From positions 28,156 to 92,155 of the IMG/VR virus record IMGVR_UViG_3300011113_000287: 64,000 nucleotides of DNA; one strand, given 5' to 3'. Below are positions 14,671 to 22,565 of the stretch, in pieces. Made by a program: the position numbers and the translations under genes. The first letter of the stretch is position 1. Each line of letters opens with the position of its first letter. The notes below the pieces were generated by a model. The model ran no database searches, had not been told where the DNA came from, and worked only from the letters and a program-made list of their open reading frames with translations. Source of the stretch: a virus.

Positions 14671-15819
14671 TCACGAGTATTGCGGTTTTTCGTTTGGATA
14701 CATTTCTACGGGCTTTCCACGTGTTACATATACTCGGTAATCTTGAGACGGTACTCCAAAGTGGCTATAGTCGTAATCATCGTCTTCTGGGACCTGCATA
14801 AACCTTGATGGCATGCCAAAGGCTTCTGCGGTATTATCGGTGTATTCAAGTGGTTCAAATACTCCGTCGTCTAAGTCTGCTTGAAAAACGTCGTCTGCAC
14901 GAGCGTTCAAAATACTACGCCGTTTCTTTGGATACTGCTGTTCAAGGCGTTTCTCTTCTTTCAGTGCACCACGTCTAGTCATAAATGGTCGGCTTTCATG
15001 CACCAATTCGCCCTCGTCGTACCACCAGCCTCCCTCTGCTGAGCCGCCGTAAGCATCATGCTCCTCGTAGACACCAACACGGTAAGGTGCAATTCGCTCT
15101 TTTAGTCTGTCAACTCGTGACAAATTCCTTGTTTTTCGTTTATGTAAAGCCTTCCCAACAGCAACAGAGTTTCTTGTGTATTCTCCTTGATACTCATTTC
15201 CGTCGTTGTAATAAACTTTTCCATCGCCTTTTACGTCTTTGTCCGACGATGAGAAAACCTTACGTTCCTCAAGAGCCTTGTCAACAGAGCGCTTTCCCAG
15301 CAGGGCTGCAAGCGTGATGTGTCGGCTCGTTGCACGTGGATAGCCAAAGGACGGAATTTCTCCCGCAAGTACTTGTCTTTCTAATGCTTCAGCCCCTCTT
15401 TTAAGCCTTTGTGACTCTTGTAAGGAATCCACAACGTCAGGATGACTGTTGTAAAAAGACGAACTTCGTTTTGATTTATTTATCCTTATTTGTTCTTGTC
15501 GTTCAAAGGTATCTGGATATTGATACATTCCTTTGTCTTCTATTTCTTTTAAAGTGTCAGCATTTGAGTGCAACGTCTCTATGCGTTTTAGCGTTTCATC
15601 TGTCCATCTTTTTTGACGGTTGAGAGACGTAACGTCCCTGTCTACTGCTTCACTAAATCCAACTTTTTCGTATGAATCACCTTGTGCTTGCTGAAGGCGA
15701 AAAACCTGCTCTCCTGTTGCCGCCGACCCTGGTCGGATTAGTGCTCGTGCAATAGAGTCACGAAAACGTTGACCACGTGTCAATGGCTGTTCTGGTTCTT
15801 GGGTTCCCCAATCACTCAT
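14671..15819 (-). CDS. Hypothetical charged protein, 382 aa
   Basis: A hydrophilic protein rich in Arg, Glu and Tyr with no recognised domain. The N-terminal part reads RGQRFRDSIARALIRPG, then long helical charged stretches, a Gly/Trp segment (YGGSAEGGWWYDEGEL) and an acidic Tyr-rich C terminus (VPEDDDYDYSHFGVPSQDYR). The start at 15819 has AAGGAG and overlaps the upstream stop; an ATG 11 codons earlier is not supported. Composition resembles the 619-residue protein at 19.5-21.3 kb, and both may be virion-associated or disordered effectors; that is speculation. Confidence 0.75.
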   Translation of the reverse strand: MSDWGTQEPEQPLTRGQRFRDSIARALIRPGSAATGEQVFRLQQAQGDSYEKVGFSEAVDRDVTSLNRQKRWTDETLKRIETLHSNADTLKEIEDKGMYQYPDTFERQEQIRINKSKRSSSFYNSHPDVVDSLQESQRLKRGAEALERQVLAGEIPSFGYPRATSRHITLAALLGKRSVDKALEERKVFSSSDKDVKGDGKVYYNDGNEYQGEYTRNSVAVGKALHKRKTRNLSRVDRLKERIAPYRVGVYEEHDAYGGSAEGGWWYDEGELVHESRPFMTRRGALKEEKRLEQQYPKKRRSILNARADDVFQADLDDGVFEPLEYTDNTAEAFGMPSRFMQVPEDDDYDYSHFGVPSQDYRVYVTRGKPVEMYPNEKPQYS

Positions 15820-16162
15820 TAGATTCTCCTTCGCCAGAAAACTGGTCGCCAAGTTTGGGGATACCTGTTGCTTTACGCATACGAGCCTCCCATGTTATTC
15901 TTTGTAACAAACGTGCTCCAGGTGAATCGTAGGTTCCTGGACCTTGATACTCTCCCTCAAAGTCAGAAACGGGAACAGCAGCCGCTCGCATCATAGCACC
16001 ATGCTGCTGCTCAGTGGTCATGCCATGTTCGGCAAGAATGTCGCCTTCAGCCTTTGCTTCTTGCTTTGCTATCAGCCCATCCATGTGTTTCTTGTTTCGT
16101 TTACGGCGAGTTTTTGCCGCTTGCGAACTTCGCTTTTCCATTTTACTTTTCTTTTTAGCCAC
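15812..16162 (-). CDS. Basic protein, 116 aa
   Basis: The N terminus is strongly basic (KRSSQAAKTRRKRNKKHMDG), as in nucleic-acid-binding proteins, followed by a helical part and an Arg-rich segment (ARLLQRITWEARMRKATG). I take the GTG at 16162, five bases after the stop of the preceding gene; it gives the same MAKKK-type start as its neighbours. ATG at 16141 is an alternative. No family was recognised. Confidence 0.65.
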   Translation of the reverse strand: MAKKKSKMEKRSSQAAKTRRKRNKKHMDGLIAKQEAKAEGDILAEHGMTTEQQHGAMMRAAAVPVSDFEGEYQGPGTYDSPGARLLQRITWEARMRKATGIPKLGDQFSGEGESNE

Positions 16163-16166
16163 GGTA

Positions 16167-16445
16167 TTAGCAATCCCAGGCTCGCAGAGACTTATTAATG
16201 CGGCTGTTAGGGTCACGTGCAGTTTTGGCTGACGTGTTCTTCTTCTTCATGCCTTCCATTCGGGCACAGAATGACTTGCGACGGGCAGCAGACTTCTCCG
16301 ATTTGGCGGCTTCTTTTTTCTTCACAGGCGGCTTGAGGTCAGAGCCAGGGTTCTCACGTTCGTAGGACTTGCGTCCCTTTTCGTTGAGACCGCCCTTTTC
16401 GTTCTTGCCTTCTTTGCGCTGCCACGCTGCTGATTTCTTAGCCAT
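16167..16445 (-). CDS. DUF6321-like small basic phage protein
   Basis: The sequence follows a pattern I know from many aquatic phages (DUF6321): AAWQRKEGKNEKGGLNEKGR at the start, PPVKK in the middle, and RRKSFCARMEGMKKKNTSAK then RDPNSRINKSLRAWDC at the end. The protein is very basic with two Cys and is predicted to be small and compact. Function has not been defined. Its start overlaps the upstream stop by one base. Confidence 0.8.
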   Translation of the reverse strand: MAKKSAAWQRKEGKNEKGGLNEKGRKSYERENPGSDLKPPVKKKEAAKSEKSAARRKSFCARMEGMKKKNTSAKTARDPNSRINKSLRAWDC

Positions 16446-16828
16446 TATCTTATGTTAATCCTTCCAACATGTTCTCTCTTTGTAAGTAACTTACCTTCGT
16501 TTGCCGTGGCCCCTACATTAAAATGGTCATCAATGTAACGTGCTGCTTGAATTGCTGATTTAAATGGAAAAGTTCTGTAACTATCCACTGTCTTTGGTTG
16601 TTCATCAAACTCAAGAGTTACATCATACCCAACAACGTGGAGGGGACCAGCCGTATGTCGCCTTTTGCTGCCCATATTAGTTCTCATTTTCGGACGAACG
16701 TCTGGAGAAATTAACACATCTTTGTGGGTGTAATGAGGCCATGTGTCAAAACCCATTCCTGGAATAAGACGCATCTCACGTTTGGGTCTCCGACTTTCAT
16801 TGTGGCGTTCGTCTTTTCCACGTGCCAT
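16445..16828 (-). CDS. N-terminal-motif family protein 2 (127 aa)
   Basis: Starts MARGKDERHNESRRPKREMR, a divergent copy of the shared N-terminal motif. The body is a separate, mixed alpha/beta domain (HVVGYDVTLEFDEQPKTVDS; PFKSAIQAARYIDDHFNVG), so the motif is attached to a different protein from that in the other family members. The ATG overlaps the stop of a 40-codon gene (TAATG). No other family was recognised. Confidence 0.78.
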   Translation of the reverse strand: MARGKDERHNESRRPKREMRLIPGMGFDTWPHYTHKDVLISPDVRPKMRTNMGSKRRHTAGPLHVVGYDVTLEFDEQPKTVDSYRTFPFKSAIQAARYIDDHFNVGATANEGKLLTKREHVGRINIR

Positions 16829-16950
16829 TACTTCTTCTTTTTCTTTTTGACCACAATTTTGCGGTTCTTTTCTTTCACGGTCATACCAGCATCCTCGGTC
16901 TGCCCTTTTAGTTGGGCATACTTTTCAGCCGCTGTGAGTTTCTTTGCCAT
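16828..16950 (-). CDS. Lysine-rich small protein, 40 aa
   Basis: A short gene in a gap, starting MAKKLTAAEKYAQLKGQ and ending in seven basic residues (VVKKKKKK). Both ends overlap neighbours as TAATG, which is good evidence of expression. Roughly a third of its residues are Lys, so it is probably nucleic-acid binding or packaged with DNA. The sequence does not identify a family. Confidence 0.65.
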   Translation of the reverse strand: MAKKLTAAEKYAQLKGQTEDAGMTVKEKNRKIVVKKKKKK

Positions 16951-17111
16951 TACTTCTTCTTTTTGGCAACAGCCATGTTGTCCACGAGGTTGGGGTAGGG
17001 GCGACCTGCTTTTTTGGCACGAGCCTTTGCCTCAGCCTTTTCAGACGGGTCAAGTTTTTCCGACTTCTTTTTTGGGTTCTTCTTGTCCCATACTTGTTTC
17101 TTTTTAGCCAT
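16950..17111 (-). CDS. Lysine-rich small protein, 53 aa
   Basis: Begins MAKKKQVWDKKNPKKKSEKL and contains KAGRPYPNLVDNMAV before a KKKK tail; the RAKKAGRPYPNLVDN part recalls small proteins of other phages. It overlaps the following gene by TAATG and is preceded by AGGTTAG as a weak ribosome site. Very basic; function unknown. Confidence 0.68.
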   Translation of the reverse strand: MAKKKQVWDKKNPKKKSEKLDPSEKAEAKARAKKAGRPYPNLVDNMAVAKKKK

Positions 17112-17122
17112 GTTCTAACCTT

Positions 17123-17368
17123 TCAGTCTTCAGGCCAATCTAGACCCCAGTCATCAATTGGCTTTTGTGGATATCCGTATTTCTTTTTTACTTTACCGTA
17201 GCCTGCCAACTTATCAAGTCGGTCAAACAATGCGTCAAGGTCTTCTTGACTCTTTGGTTCTGGACCCGACTCTGCTGGAACGCCGTTTGGAAACGCATTG
17301 GAGTAACCGTCAGGTGGGCGAACTGGTTTCCTTTTGGGATTAAACGATTCGTCGTTACCTTTTGCCAT
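17123..17368 (-). CDS. N-terminal-motif family protein 3 (81 aa)
   Basis: Starts MAKGNDESFNPKRKPVRP, the shared motif. Positions 4-9 match the next gene (GNDES) and the two share the DNA string GGTAACGACGAATC, so they are probably recent duplicates in this segment. The rest is acidic and helical (KSQEDLDALFDRLDKLAGYG) with a Pro/Trp-rich end. No domain was recognised. Confidence 0.78.
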   Translation of the reverse strand: MAKGNDESFNPKRKPVRPPDGYSNAFPNGVPAESGPEPKSQEDLDALFDRLDKLAGYGKVKKKYGYPQKPIDDWGLDWPED

Positions 17369-17373
17369 GATTG

Positions 17374-17691
17374 TTAATACAAATCTCCAGCCTTATGCGC
17401 TTTGTAGGCGTTGTAGTCGTCTCCAAAAGCCTCTTTCTCGGCGTCGGATTCCGCTGTGCGGTAGTAGGAGTCTGCCATGTCGCTGTACTCAGCGCTGCCT
17501 TCCTGCTCCATTCGTAATGCCTCTGCTTCATCTTCAGGAGTTGGCACATACGAATCAGCCTTTTTGTAATCAGTGTTTACTTCCCTGGCGTTGGGGAACA
17601 CTTGTTTGACAATAGCCATCTTCTCTTCGTCCGTCTGGGGACGCTGAGGGCGCCTGCGTGGGTTATTGGATTCGTCGTTACCTCGTGCCAT
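17374..17691 (-). CDS. N-terminal-motif family protein 4 (105 aa)
   Basis: Starts MARGNDESNNPRRRPQRP, the clearest copy of the shared motif. After it the protein is acidic and Tyr-rich (SAEYSDMADSYYRTAESDAE), unlike the other members. The start has AGGAGTAACT. The sharp switch from a basic tag to an acidic body suggests that the tag is a separate functional unit. No other family was recognised. Confidence 0.8.
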   Translation of the reverse strand: MARGNDESNNPRRRPQRPQTDEEKMAIVKQVFPNAREVNTDYKKADSYVPTPEDEAEALRMEQEGSAEYSDMADSYYRTAESDAEKEAFGDDYNAYKAHKAGDLY

Positions 17692-17700
17692 AGTTACTCC

Positions 17701-17862
17701 TTAGTTGAATGGGGGCATGTTTTTGCGACGTCGGTTCTGCGAAGGGCCAGCCACTGCGCCCAATCCAGTAAACGTACGGATACGGTCAACGGCTTCCTTC
17801 ATCAAACGACGATTGTCCGTCCTGTTACCTGCAACGGGTTCTCCACGATGCGTGTACGGCAT
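17701..17862 (-). CDS. Small basic protein, 53 aa
   Basis: Found in the gap between two genes: ATG at 17862 overlaps the previous stop as TAATG. The product (MPYTHRGEPVAGNRTDNRRL at the start, SQNRRRKNMPPFN at the end) is Arg/Asn-rich with one helix (MKEAVDRIRTFTGLG). Function unknown, though composition matches its neighbours. Confidence 0.68.
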   Translation of the reverse strand: MPYTHRGEPVAGNRTDNRRLMKEAVDRIRTFTGLGAVAGPSQNRRRKNMPPFN

Positions 17863-18068
17863 TATCGCCTACCGTACTCAGCCGTAGGAAGGTCGGCAAG
17901 TTCCGAACGCTCCACGATGTTGTATTGCATCTGCAACTCATGACCACGCATGGTAACGCTGGTCATTTCAACCTCTCCACCACGGTTAGGAACGATGGTC
18001 TTGAACTTACCATCGGTTGCCCCCATGATGAGGTCTCGGTTCATTGAACGTGATTCATTAACAGCCAT
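17862..18068 (-). CDS. Hypothetical small protein, 68 aa
   Basis: A short mixed protein (NRDLIMGATDGKFKTIVPN; VEMTSVTMRGHELQMQYNIV) predicted to be beta-rich. No family was recognised. It overlaps the genes on both sides by one base each (TAATG), so it is coupled to the histone-H1-like gene upstream. Confidence 0.75.
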   Translation of the reverse strand: MAVNESRSMNRDLIMGATDGKFKTIVPNRGGEVEMTSVTMRGHELQMQYNIVERSELADLPTAEYGRR

Positions 18069-19156
18069 TATTCTTCCTCTTCCTTGGTTACTTTGCCTGC
18101 GGTCTTTTTCTTGGTTACCTTGCCTTTAGCAACAGCGGAGGGCGGAGTCTTTTTGGTTGCTGATTCAAGGTCGCTCTTAGCCTTGTCCTTGACGGCGCTG
18201 CGTTCCTCGGTCTCTTTGACCTTTGCCTCGGTAGCCGCCTTGGTTTTCTTGGCTGGCTTCTTTTCTGCTGGCTTGCTAGGAGTAGGCGACTTGCCAGCAG
18301 GCTTTTCAGCGGGCGATTTACCAGCGGGTTTCTCAGCAGGTTTTGCAACAGGCTTTGCGGGTTCTGTTGCGGGTTTCTTGGGGTCTGGCTTCTTGCTTGC
18401 AGGACCTTCTTTTGCAGGAGGCATTTTGCGAGCATCGGTAGTTGTCTTAACCGTAGTTGTCTTTCGGTTGTCGCTCATGTCGTCACGACCAGTGAATTTG
18501 TTACGACCAACTTGGGCGGTTGGATTACCAAACTTTACTCCGCTGAAATCAGCCATTGAGTCTCCAACGTCTCCTCCACGAGCAGCGTTACCGCCTGCCC
18601 CTCCACGACCTGCGCCACTTGTGCCACCCTTCCCTGCGCCGCCATCGCCGCCACGAGAAGAACCAGCCTTACCGCCAGCAAAGGTCGGAGCGTACTTTTG
18701 AGATTGGTCAATCTTGCTGCCGACCATGCTATCTTTTGTTGTAGCACCCATGCCAAGTGAGCCGACTGAACCCTTGATATCACCAGTCTGCGTCTTACCA
18801 ATGCTCAAATCAAACTTAATGTCACCACCAGCAGTCATTCCACTGCCGCCACCTTTGGTTGCACCTGCGCCCATACCGCCAAATGCGGTTCGGCGTCCTT
18901 CTCGTGCGGGAGCCTCTGGCGCTCCACGACCATAATCGGGTCTTCCAATATCTGCTTTACCCATGGGCATTGCACCTTTCGCTTGGGGTGTTGGTTTTAG
19001 TTCTCCGTAAGTTGGTCCTTGCATGTTTGCTTGTGAACGATGACCTTGACCAGACAAACTTCCAGCGCCCATTTGGTTAGTTCCACGTTGCTGTGCTCGG
19101 AGGTTTACTCCAGCAAATCCAGCCTCTTGGTACTGTTGAAATGGATTAATTGGCAT
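18068..19156 (-). CDS. Low-complexity Gly-rich protein with histone-H1-like Ala/Lys/Pro tail
   Basis: Residues 1-100 are Gln/Gly-rich, 100-200 are Gly/Ser-rich (GKGGTSGAGRGGAGGNAARG), and from about 225 the protein becomes an Ala-Lys-Pro repeat (AEKPAGKSP twice in tandem, then KPAEKKPAKKTKAATEAK), ending in an acidic cluster. This tail resembles histone H1 and bacterial H1-like proteins (HctB/Hc1-type), which coat DNA. It may compact phage DNA or bind host nucleoid; localisation in the virion is an open possibility. The low complexity could also yield artefactual similarity. Confidence 0.75.
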   Translation of the reverse strand: MPINPFQQYQEAGFAGVNLRAQQRGTNQMGAGSLSGQGHRSQANMQGPTYGELKPTPQAKGAMPMGKADIGRPDYGRGAPEAPAREGRRTAFGGMGAGATKGGGSGMTAGGDIKFDLSIGKTQTGDIKGSVGSLGMGATTKDSMVGSKIDQSQKYAPTFAGGKAGSSRGGDGGAGKGGTSGAGRGGAGGNAARGGDVGDSMADFSGVKFGNPTAQVGRNKFTGRDDMSDNRKTTTVKTTTDARKMPPAKEGPASKKPDPKKPATEPAKPVAKPAEKPAGKSPAEKPAGKSPTPSKPAEKKPAKKTKAATEAKVKETEERSAVKDKAKSDLESATKKTPPSAVAKGKVTKKKTAGKVTKEEEE

Positions 19157-19453
19157 TTATACCCACAAACTTTGCATTGAATATCTACTAGAACCCTGGA
19201 ACGTGTCGTCTACCAAACCGTTACGGAACATGACGGGCGCCCCTGAGACCCAGGAACGATACGTCGGTGTGTAACGTTGTAATGATAACACATCCATTAT
19301 ACCCGATTCACGCTTGGCAAATCCATAACGCTCTGGCATAAGTTGCTGCGGAACAACGGGGCGAATTTGACGGATGGTGTCGGGGTCGGAGATAGCCGAT
19401 TCCAACGCAAGGTCAACCAACATCTCTTGACGGGAAGCCCAAGGTTTAGCCAT
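19157..19453 (-). CDS. Hypothetical protein, 98 aa
   Basis: Contains a helical N-terminal segment (RQEMLVDLALESAISDPDTI) followed by a beta-rich part (RYTPTYRSWVSGAPVMFRNG). No recognised family. It begins two bases after the stop of the 619-residue gene and ends one base before the next start, so it is tightly packed into the operon. Confidence 0.75.
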   Translation of the reverse strand: MAKPWASRQEMLVDLALESAISDPDTIRQIRPVVPQQLMPERYGFAKRESGIMDVLSLQRYTPTYRSWVSGAPVMFRNGLVDDTFQGSSRYSMQSLWV

Positions 19454-19455
19454 TG

Positions 19456-21315
19456 TTAGTCCTCAACGTTCGGTCTTGCTTGGGGAGAATAACCCATTGT
19501 TATTGGATATTGCATGATTTGCCTGTTTCGTTCACCATACGTTTCTCTCCTATAATCCCCACTATTTGACCACGTTAAGTTTCCATCTGGCATTGGACCC
19601 TCAAATGGAAGCCTCAACTGACCAGCATCTTCTAGCCGCAATTGTTGCCTTCGTGTGAATGGCTTACGACTGTTACGAGGACGCCTTGCTGAAGCGGCTG
19701 CGTTTGCACGTTGTTTCTGCCTGACCGTTTCGTAATGGGCGTCGGCAATGGAAGCGCCCATTTGCTGAGCAGTCTCCCTGGACCTGACGAACTCATGAGC
19801 ACCGTGTTCTGGGAAATAATGTTTGAACCCAACGGGGCTTCCCGCCGTCTGTTTGTGGCGGTCCTGTTGGTATGCAGCCCTCAACATGTTGTCTGCAATT
19901 TGTTGGGGAGAGTGATATCCAGAATCAGAAAGGGCACGGGTAACCGCTGCCCGATGCCTGTTCGTTGTCTTGCTGTGCCTTTGGGTGGGGACGACAATAG
20001 TGTCGTCGTGCTGCCTCCACGCAATCGGAGTATTGTAAGAATATACAACGTTTCTGTCGCTGCTGTCTGGCTGGTGCTCAGGAGCAAGTCTGCTCGTGTC
20101 TAGCCAACCAACACTGCCCATTGCACTGTGGTCTCCAAAATGGCTCATACTATCCCTAGGAGTAGCCGCTCCTCTAATCACGTCATCCCTGTTTACAAAT
20201 GACTGAGCAACTCCTTCAATGTTGCGACGTCGTGGACCATCGGTTCTACGTGTGCGACGACCTTGCTGTCGTGAACCGCTGGGAGGTATGACGTTAGAAG
20301 ATTCGTCTCGTCTTGTAACTGAGTTAATCCATGTACGGTCTAAGTTTTTTAAGTGTCTTCGTGTGTTTTCTTCTACCCGTGTTTTTGCTAAACTGTGATG
20401 GGCTGGACTGTTAACACTCTGCGGGTTAATGGGAACTACGGTATTTACAACGTCTTCTTTCAATTTAGCAAAACGTTCTTTCCACTCGGTGTCATCTACT
20501 CCCGTTTCACTAACTTCTTTACGGTGCTTTTCTGCCCAATCTTTGACATTTCGTAGGTCAATTTCGTGCGGGGCGTTTTGACTTTCTTCAACAACTGGGA
20601 GTACGTTTCCCTGGAACAGTTGAATCCTGTCATCACGACCTTCACGTACGTCACGTGTGGTGGGAACTGTGTAATAAGCCGCACTTCTACGTGGCTGAAG
20701 TTCCCCACGCATCCATAATTCTTGGTCACTTAGCGGTACGTCTTCTACACGACCTCGGTCAAGGGAGGTTTCAACTTCGTCTGACGTCCGTCCTGCCTGA
20801 CTGTATTCAAACGGGGCATACCCAGACTGTTCTTCAACTTCATCTGGTGTCAGTGATTCTGCCCATTTTCCAGTTCCAACAATGTCGGTGTTTGCTGCTC
20901 TGGTAGCAGCATCAAGATAGGCTTCTTCTTCTGCTTTTGTCCACGGAGCAACCTCTCCACCAAGAGTGGGGTCTGTGCTTGTGAAATCCGTTGTACTGTG
21001 TACGTCTTTGTGCAGCCTTCGTCGCATTGGTTGGTGCGTTTCACTGTAACTATTCTCAGCACGCACGGCGAAGTCACGTGGATAATACTTGGGGTCTGGC
21101 ATATACATGCCCGCAGGACTCTGCTCGTCCTCGGTTACCCCAGGAAAAGACTTTTCAATCTCCGCATTTACACGGCGACGATTTTCTTCTTGTTCAAGTT
21201 CTCCGTAATTAATTAATGCACTGTTGATTGACTGCTCAGCACGACGTGTTTCCCTAAGCAAACGAGCACGGCGTTGCGCCCGTGACTCTGCTGGAGGTAC
21301 TACTGGGTCTGTCAT
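19456..21315 (-). CDS. Large Arg-rich hypothetical protein, 619 aa
   Basis: The longest protein of the 14-24 kb block. It is rich in Arg, Gln, Ser, Asp and Thr, with an Arg-rich helical start (ESRAQRRARLLRETRRAEQS), an Arg cluster (RQQGRRTRRTDGPRRRN) in the middle and a basic stretch near the end (ARRPRNSRKPFTRRQQLRL). No enzyme motif or membrane segment is visible, and it is likely largely disordered. The start overlaps the upstream stop by four bases. Virion-internal or host-directed roles are both possible. Confidence 0.75.
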   Translation of the reverse strand: MTDPVVPPAESRAQRRARLLRETRRAEQSINSALINYGELEQEENRRRVNAEIEKSFPGVTEDEQSPAGMYMPDPKYYPRDFAVRAENSYSETHQPMRRRLHKDVHSTTDFTSTDPTLGGEVAPWTKAEEEAYLDAATRAANTDIVGTGKWAESLTPDEVEEQSGYAPFEYSQAGRTSDEVETSLDRGRVEDVPLSDQELWMRGELQPRRSAAYYTVPTTRDVREGRDDRIQLFQGNVLPVVEESQNAPHEIDLRNVKDWAEKHRKEVSETGVDDTEWKERFAKLKEDVVNTVVPINPQSVNSPAHHSLAKTRVEENTRRHLKNLDRTWINSVTRRDESSNVIPPSGSRQQGRRTRRTDGPRRRNIEGVAQSFVNRDDVIRGAATPRDSMSHFGDHSAMGSVGWLDTSRLAPEHQPDSSDRNVVYSYNTPIAWRQHDDTIVVPTQRHSKTTNRHRAAVTRALSDSGYHSPQQIADNMLRAAYQQDRHKQTAGSPVGFKHYFPEHGAHEFVRSRETAQQMGASIADAHYETVRQKQRANAAASARRPRNSRKPFTRRQQLRLEDAGQLRLPFEGPMPDGNLTWSNSGDYRRETYGERNRQIMQYPITMGYSPQARPNVED

Positions 21316-21719
21316 TTGTCATCAATGTCTTTGTCTATGATTTTTCCAAGGGTTTTGTCCCACATCTTCTCCATCATGGTTTTATTGGCGGGGTTGCGGT
21401 CAATGAAGTCACGTTCTTCTGAATAGTTTTTGGCGGCTTTGGGACGAGGGATTCCCTTATAAGGAGTCGGGTCTGTGTCTTCAGAAACTCTGTTCTCCCG
21501 TTTCGTTGCTTTCTTTTCCTCTTCCACGTAATCGTAGATTTCACGAGACCTGTTAGTTGGATGCTTTATGCGTGCGTTTCCCTTTGCAACGGCATCCGAC
21601 CTTTCTTGAAGGTTGACTTCACGGACGTCCTTTACTTGACCAGTTTCCCTAAAATGATTGAGGTCAATGATTTTTGGGCGACGGCGAGGGTCGTTCTCGG
21701 AATTCCTACCTCTAGGCAT
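21312..21719 (-). CDS. N-terminal-motif family protein 5 (135 aa)
   Basis: From the ATG at 21719 it begins MPRGRNSENDPRRRPKIIDL, the shared motif with an altered centre. The body is charged and helical (REVNLQERSDAVAKGNARIK; EERDFIDRNPANKTMMEKMW) and unlike the other members. The start has GAAGGTGG upstream and overlaps the upstream gene by eight bases. No other family was recognised. Confidence 0.75.
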   Translation of the reverse strand: MPRGRNSENDPRRRPKIIDLNHFRETGQVKDVREVNLQERSDAVAKGNARIKHPTNRSREIYDYVEEEKKATKRENRVSEDTDPTPYKGIPRPKAAKNYSEERDFIDRNPANKTMMEKMWDKTLGKIIDKDIDDK

Positions 21720-21906
21720 TTGCACCACCTTCGTATTCGCTGTCGTACCAATCTAAAAAACGACCATAGCGACCAGCAGAACGGTGTAGCCCAGTTTCAC
21801 GAATGGCTTGTGCCACATCGTGCACGTTCTCTTCCGTCACGTTTCCCTCATCAAAGTCAATGATGTGGTCCATATAAGACTTTGGGCGACGTGTTTTTTT
21901 AGGCAT
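21712..21906 (-). CDS. Small protein, 64 aa
   Basis: Starts MPKKTRRPKSYMDHIIDFDE, a basic N terminus that then turns acidic, and includes a helix (NVHDVAQAIRETG). It is short and has no recognised family. The overlap with the next gene and its position fit the surrounding operon. Confidence 0.7.
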   Translation of the reverse strand: MPKKTRRPKSYMDHIIDFDEGNVTEENVHDVAQAIRETGLHRSAGRYGRFLDWYDSEYEGGANA

Positions 21907-21923
21907 GCTCTATTCTCCCCCAA

Positions 21924-22412
21924 TTAGCGCCAAGCAGGAGCAAGTACTTTCATACGTGCCCGACGTTCTGGGTTAACTTCTTGTTGTTGGTTCTCGTTGT
22001 TGCGACCAAGACCACGTGGAACGTAGTTGCCATCACGCATCAAACGGACTGGCTCAGCCCCAGGAGGGGCATACTTCATTCCCTGCGCTTGGATATTGAG
22101 AGCAGTCCATTTGTTGAATTCGTCAGGCCACATGTAGTCACCAGCATTGATTCGCTCACCTTTGTGAACGCCACGTGAGTATTGGCGTGCGTTCATTCGG
22201 CTCAGTGTTCCAAGAACCTTGTCCTGTCGTCGGTTGGACGACATCGTGCCAAGGTACCCATCTGGATACTGTGCGTCTGGACTTGCTCGGTAACCAGACA
22301 AAGCCTGGTCTTTGGCGTTGCGAAAAACTGGAGATGGTCCGAACGTTACTGCCGTGCCAGCACCAGGCGGCTCTGATGGACTGTTCCACGAAGTAAATGA
22401 TTGTTTAGCCAT
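21924..22412 (-). CDS. Hypothetical protein, 162 aa
   Basis: Gly/Pro/Asn-rich with little regular structure (SWNSPSEPPGAGTAVTFGPS), one helical stretch (RRQDKVLGTLSRMNARQYS) and a basic C terminus (NPERRARMKVLAP). The start has AAGGAC upstream. I recognise no domain. The composition resembles virion proteins more than enzymes, but that is a loose impression. Confidence 0.75.
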   Translation of the reverse strand: MAKQSFTSWNSPSEPPGAGTAVTFGPSPVFRNAKDQALSGYRASPDAQYPDGYLGTMSSNRRQDKVLGTLSRMNARQYSRGVHKGERINAGDYMWPDEFNKWTALNIQAQGMKYAPPGAEPVRLMRDGNYVPRGLGRNNENQQQEVNPERRARMKVLAPAWR

Positions 22413-22413
22413 G

Positions 22414-22563
22414 TCAGCGTCCTTGTGTAAGCCCTTGACTCATCATCATTCCGCCCGCACCACCGCCAAACGGAGAAACAGGGCGAACTTGCCCACGCTT
22501 CCTGTAATAGCGAGACTTGTTACGGGACGATGGTTTGCGTCGTCCTTCGGACATTGACGCCAT
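22414..22563 (-). CDS. Small Arg/Ser/Gly-rich protein, 49 aa
   Basis: Starting at the ATG at 22563 (MASMSEGRRKPSSRNKSRYY) it is a basic N-terminal segment followed by a Gly/Met-rich tail (PFGGGAGGMMMSQG). An in-frame start upstream lies inside the preceding gene and is less likely. Its stop is one base before the next gene's coding end. Function unknown. Confidence 0.62.
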   Translation of the reverse strand: MASMSEGRRKPSSRNKSRYYRKRGQVRPVSPFGGGAGGMMMSQGLTQGR

Positions 22564-22565
22564 CG

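Noticed and set aside
16948-17201. Plus-strand frames over the lysine-rich small genes
   Set aside because: Their Phe/Leu/Ser-rich products are what the reverse complement of Lys/Arg-rich genes gives.
18084-18701. Long plus-strand reading frame opposite the H1-like gene
   Set aside because: It is the reverse complement of the Ala/Lys/Pro and Gly-rich coding region, with a Leu/Ala/Gly-rich low-complexity product and no ribosome site; a compositional shadow.
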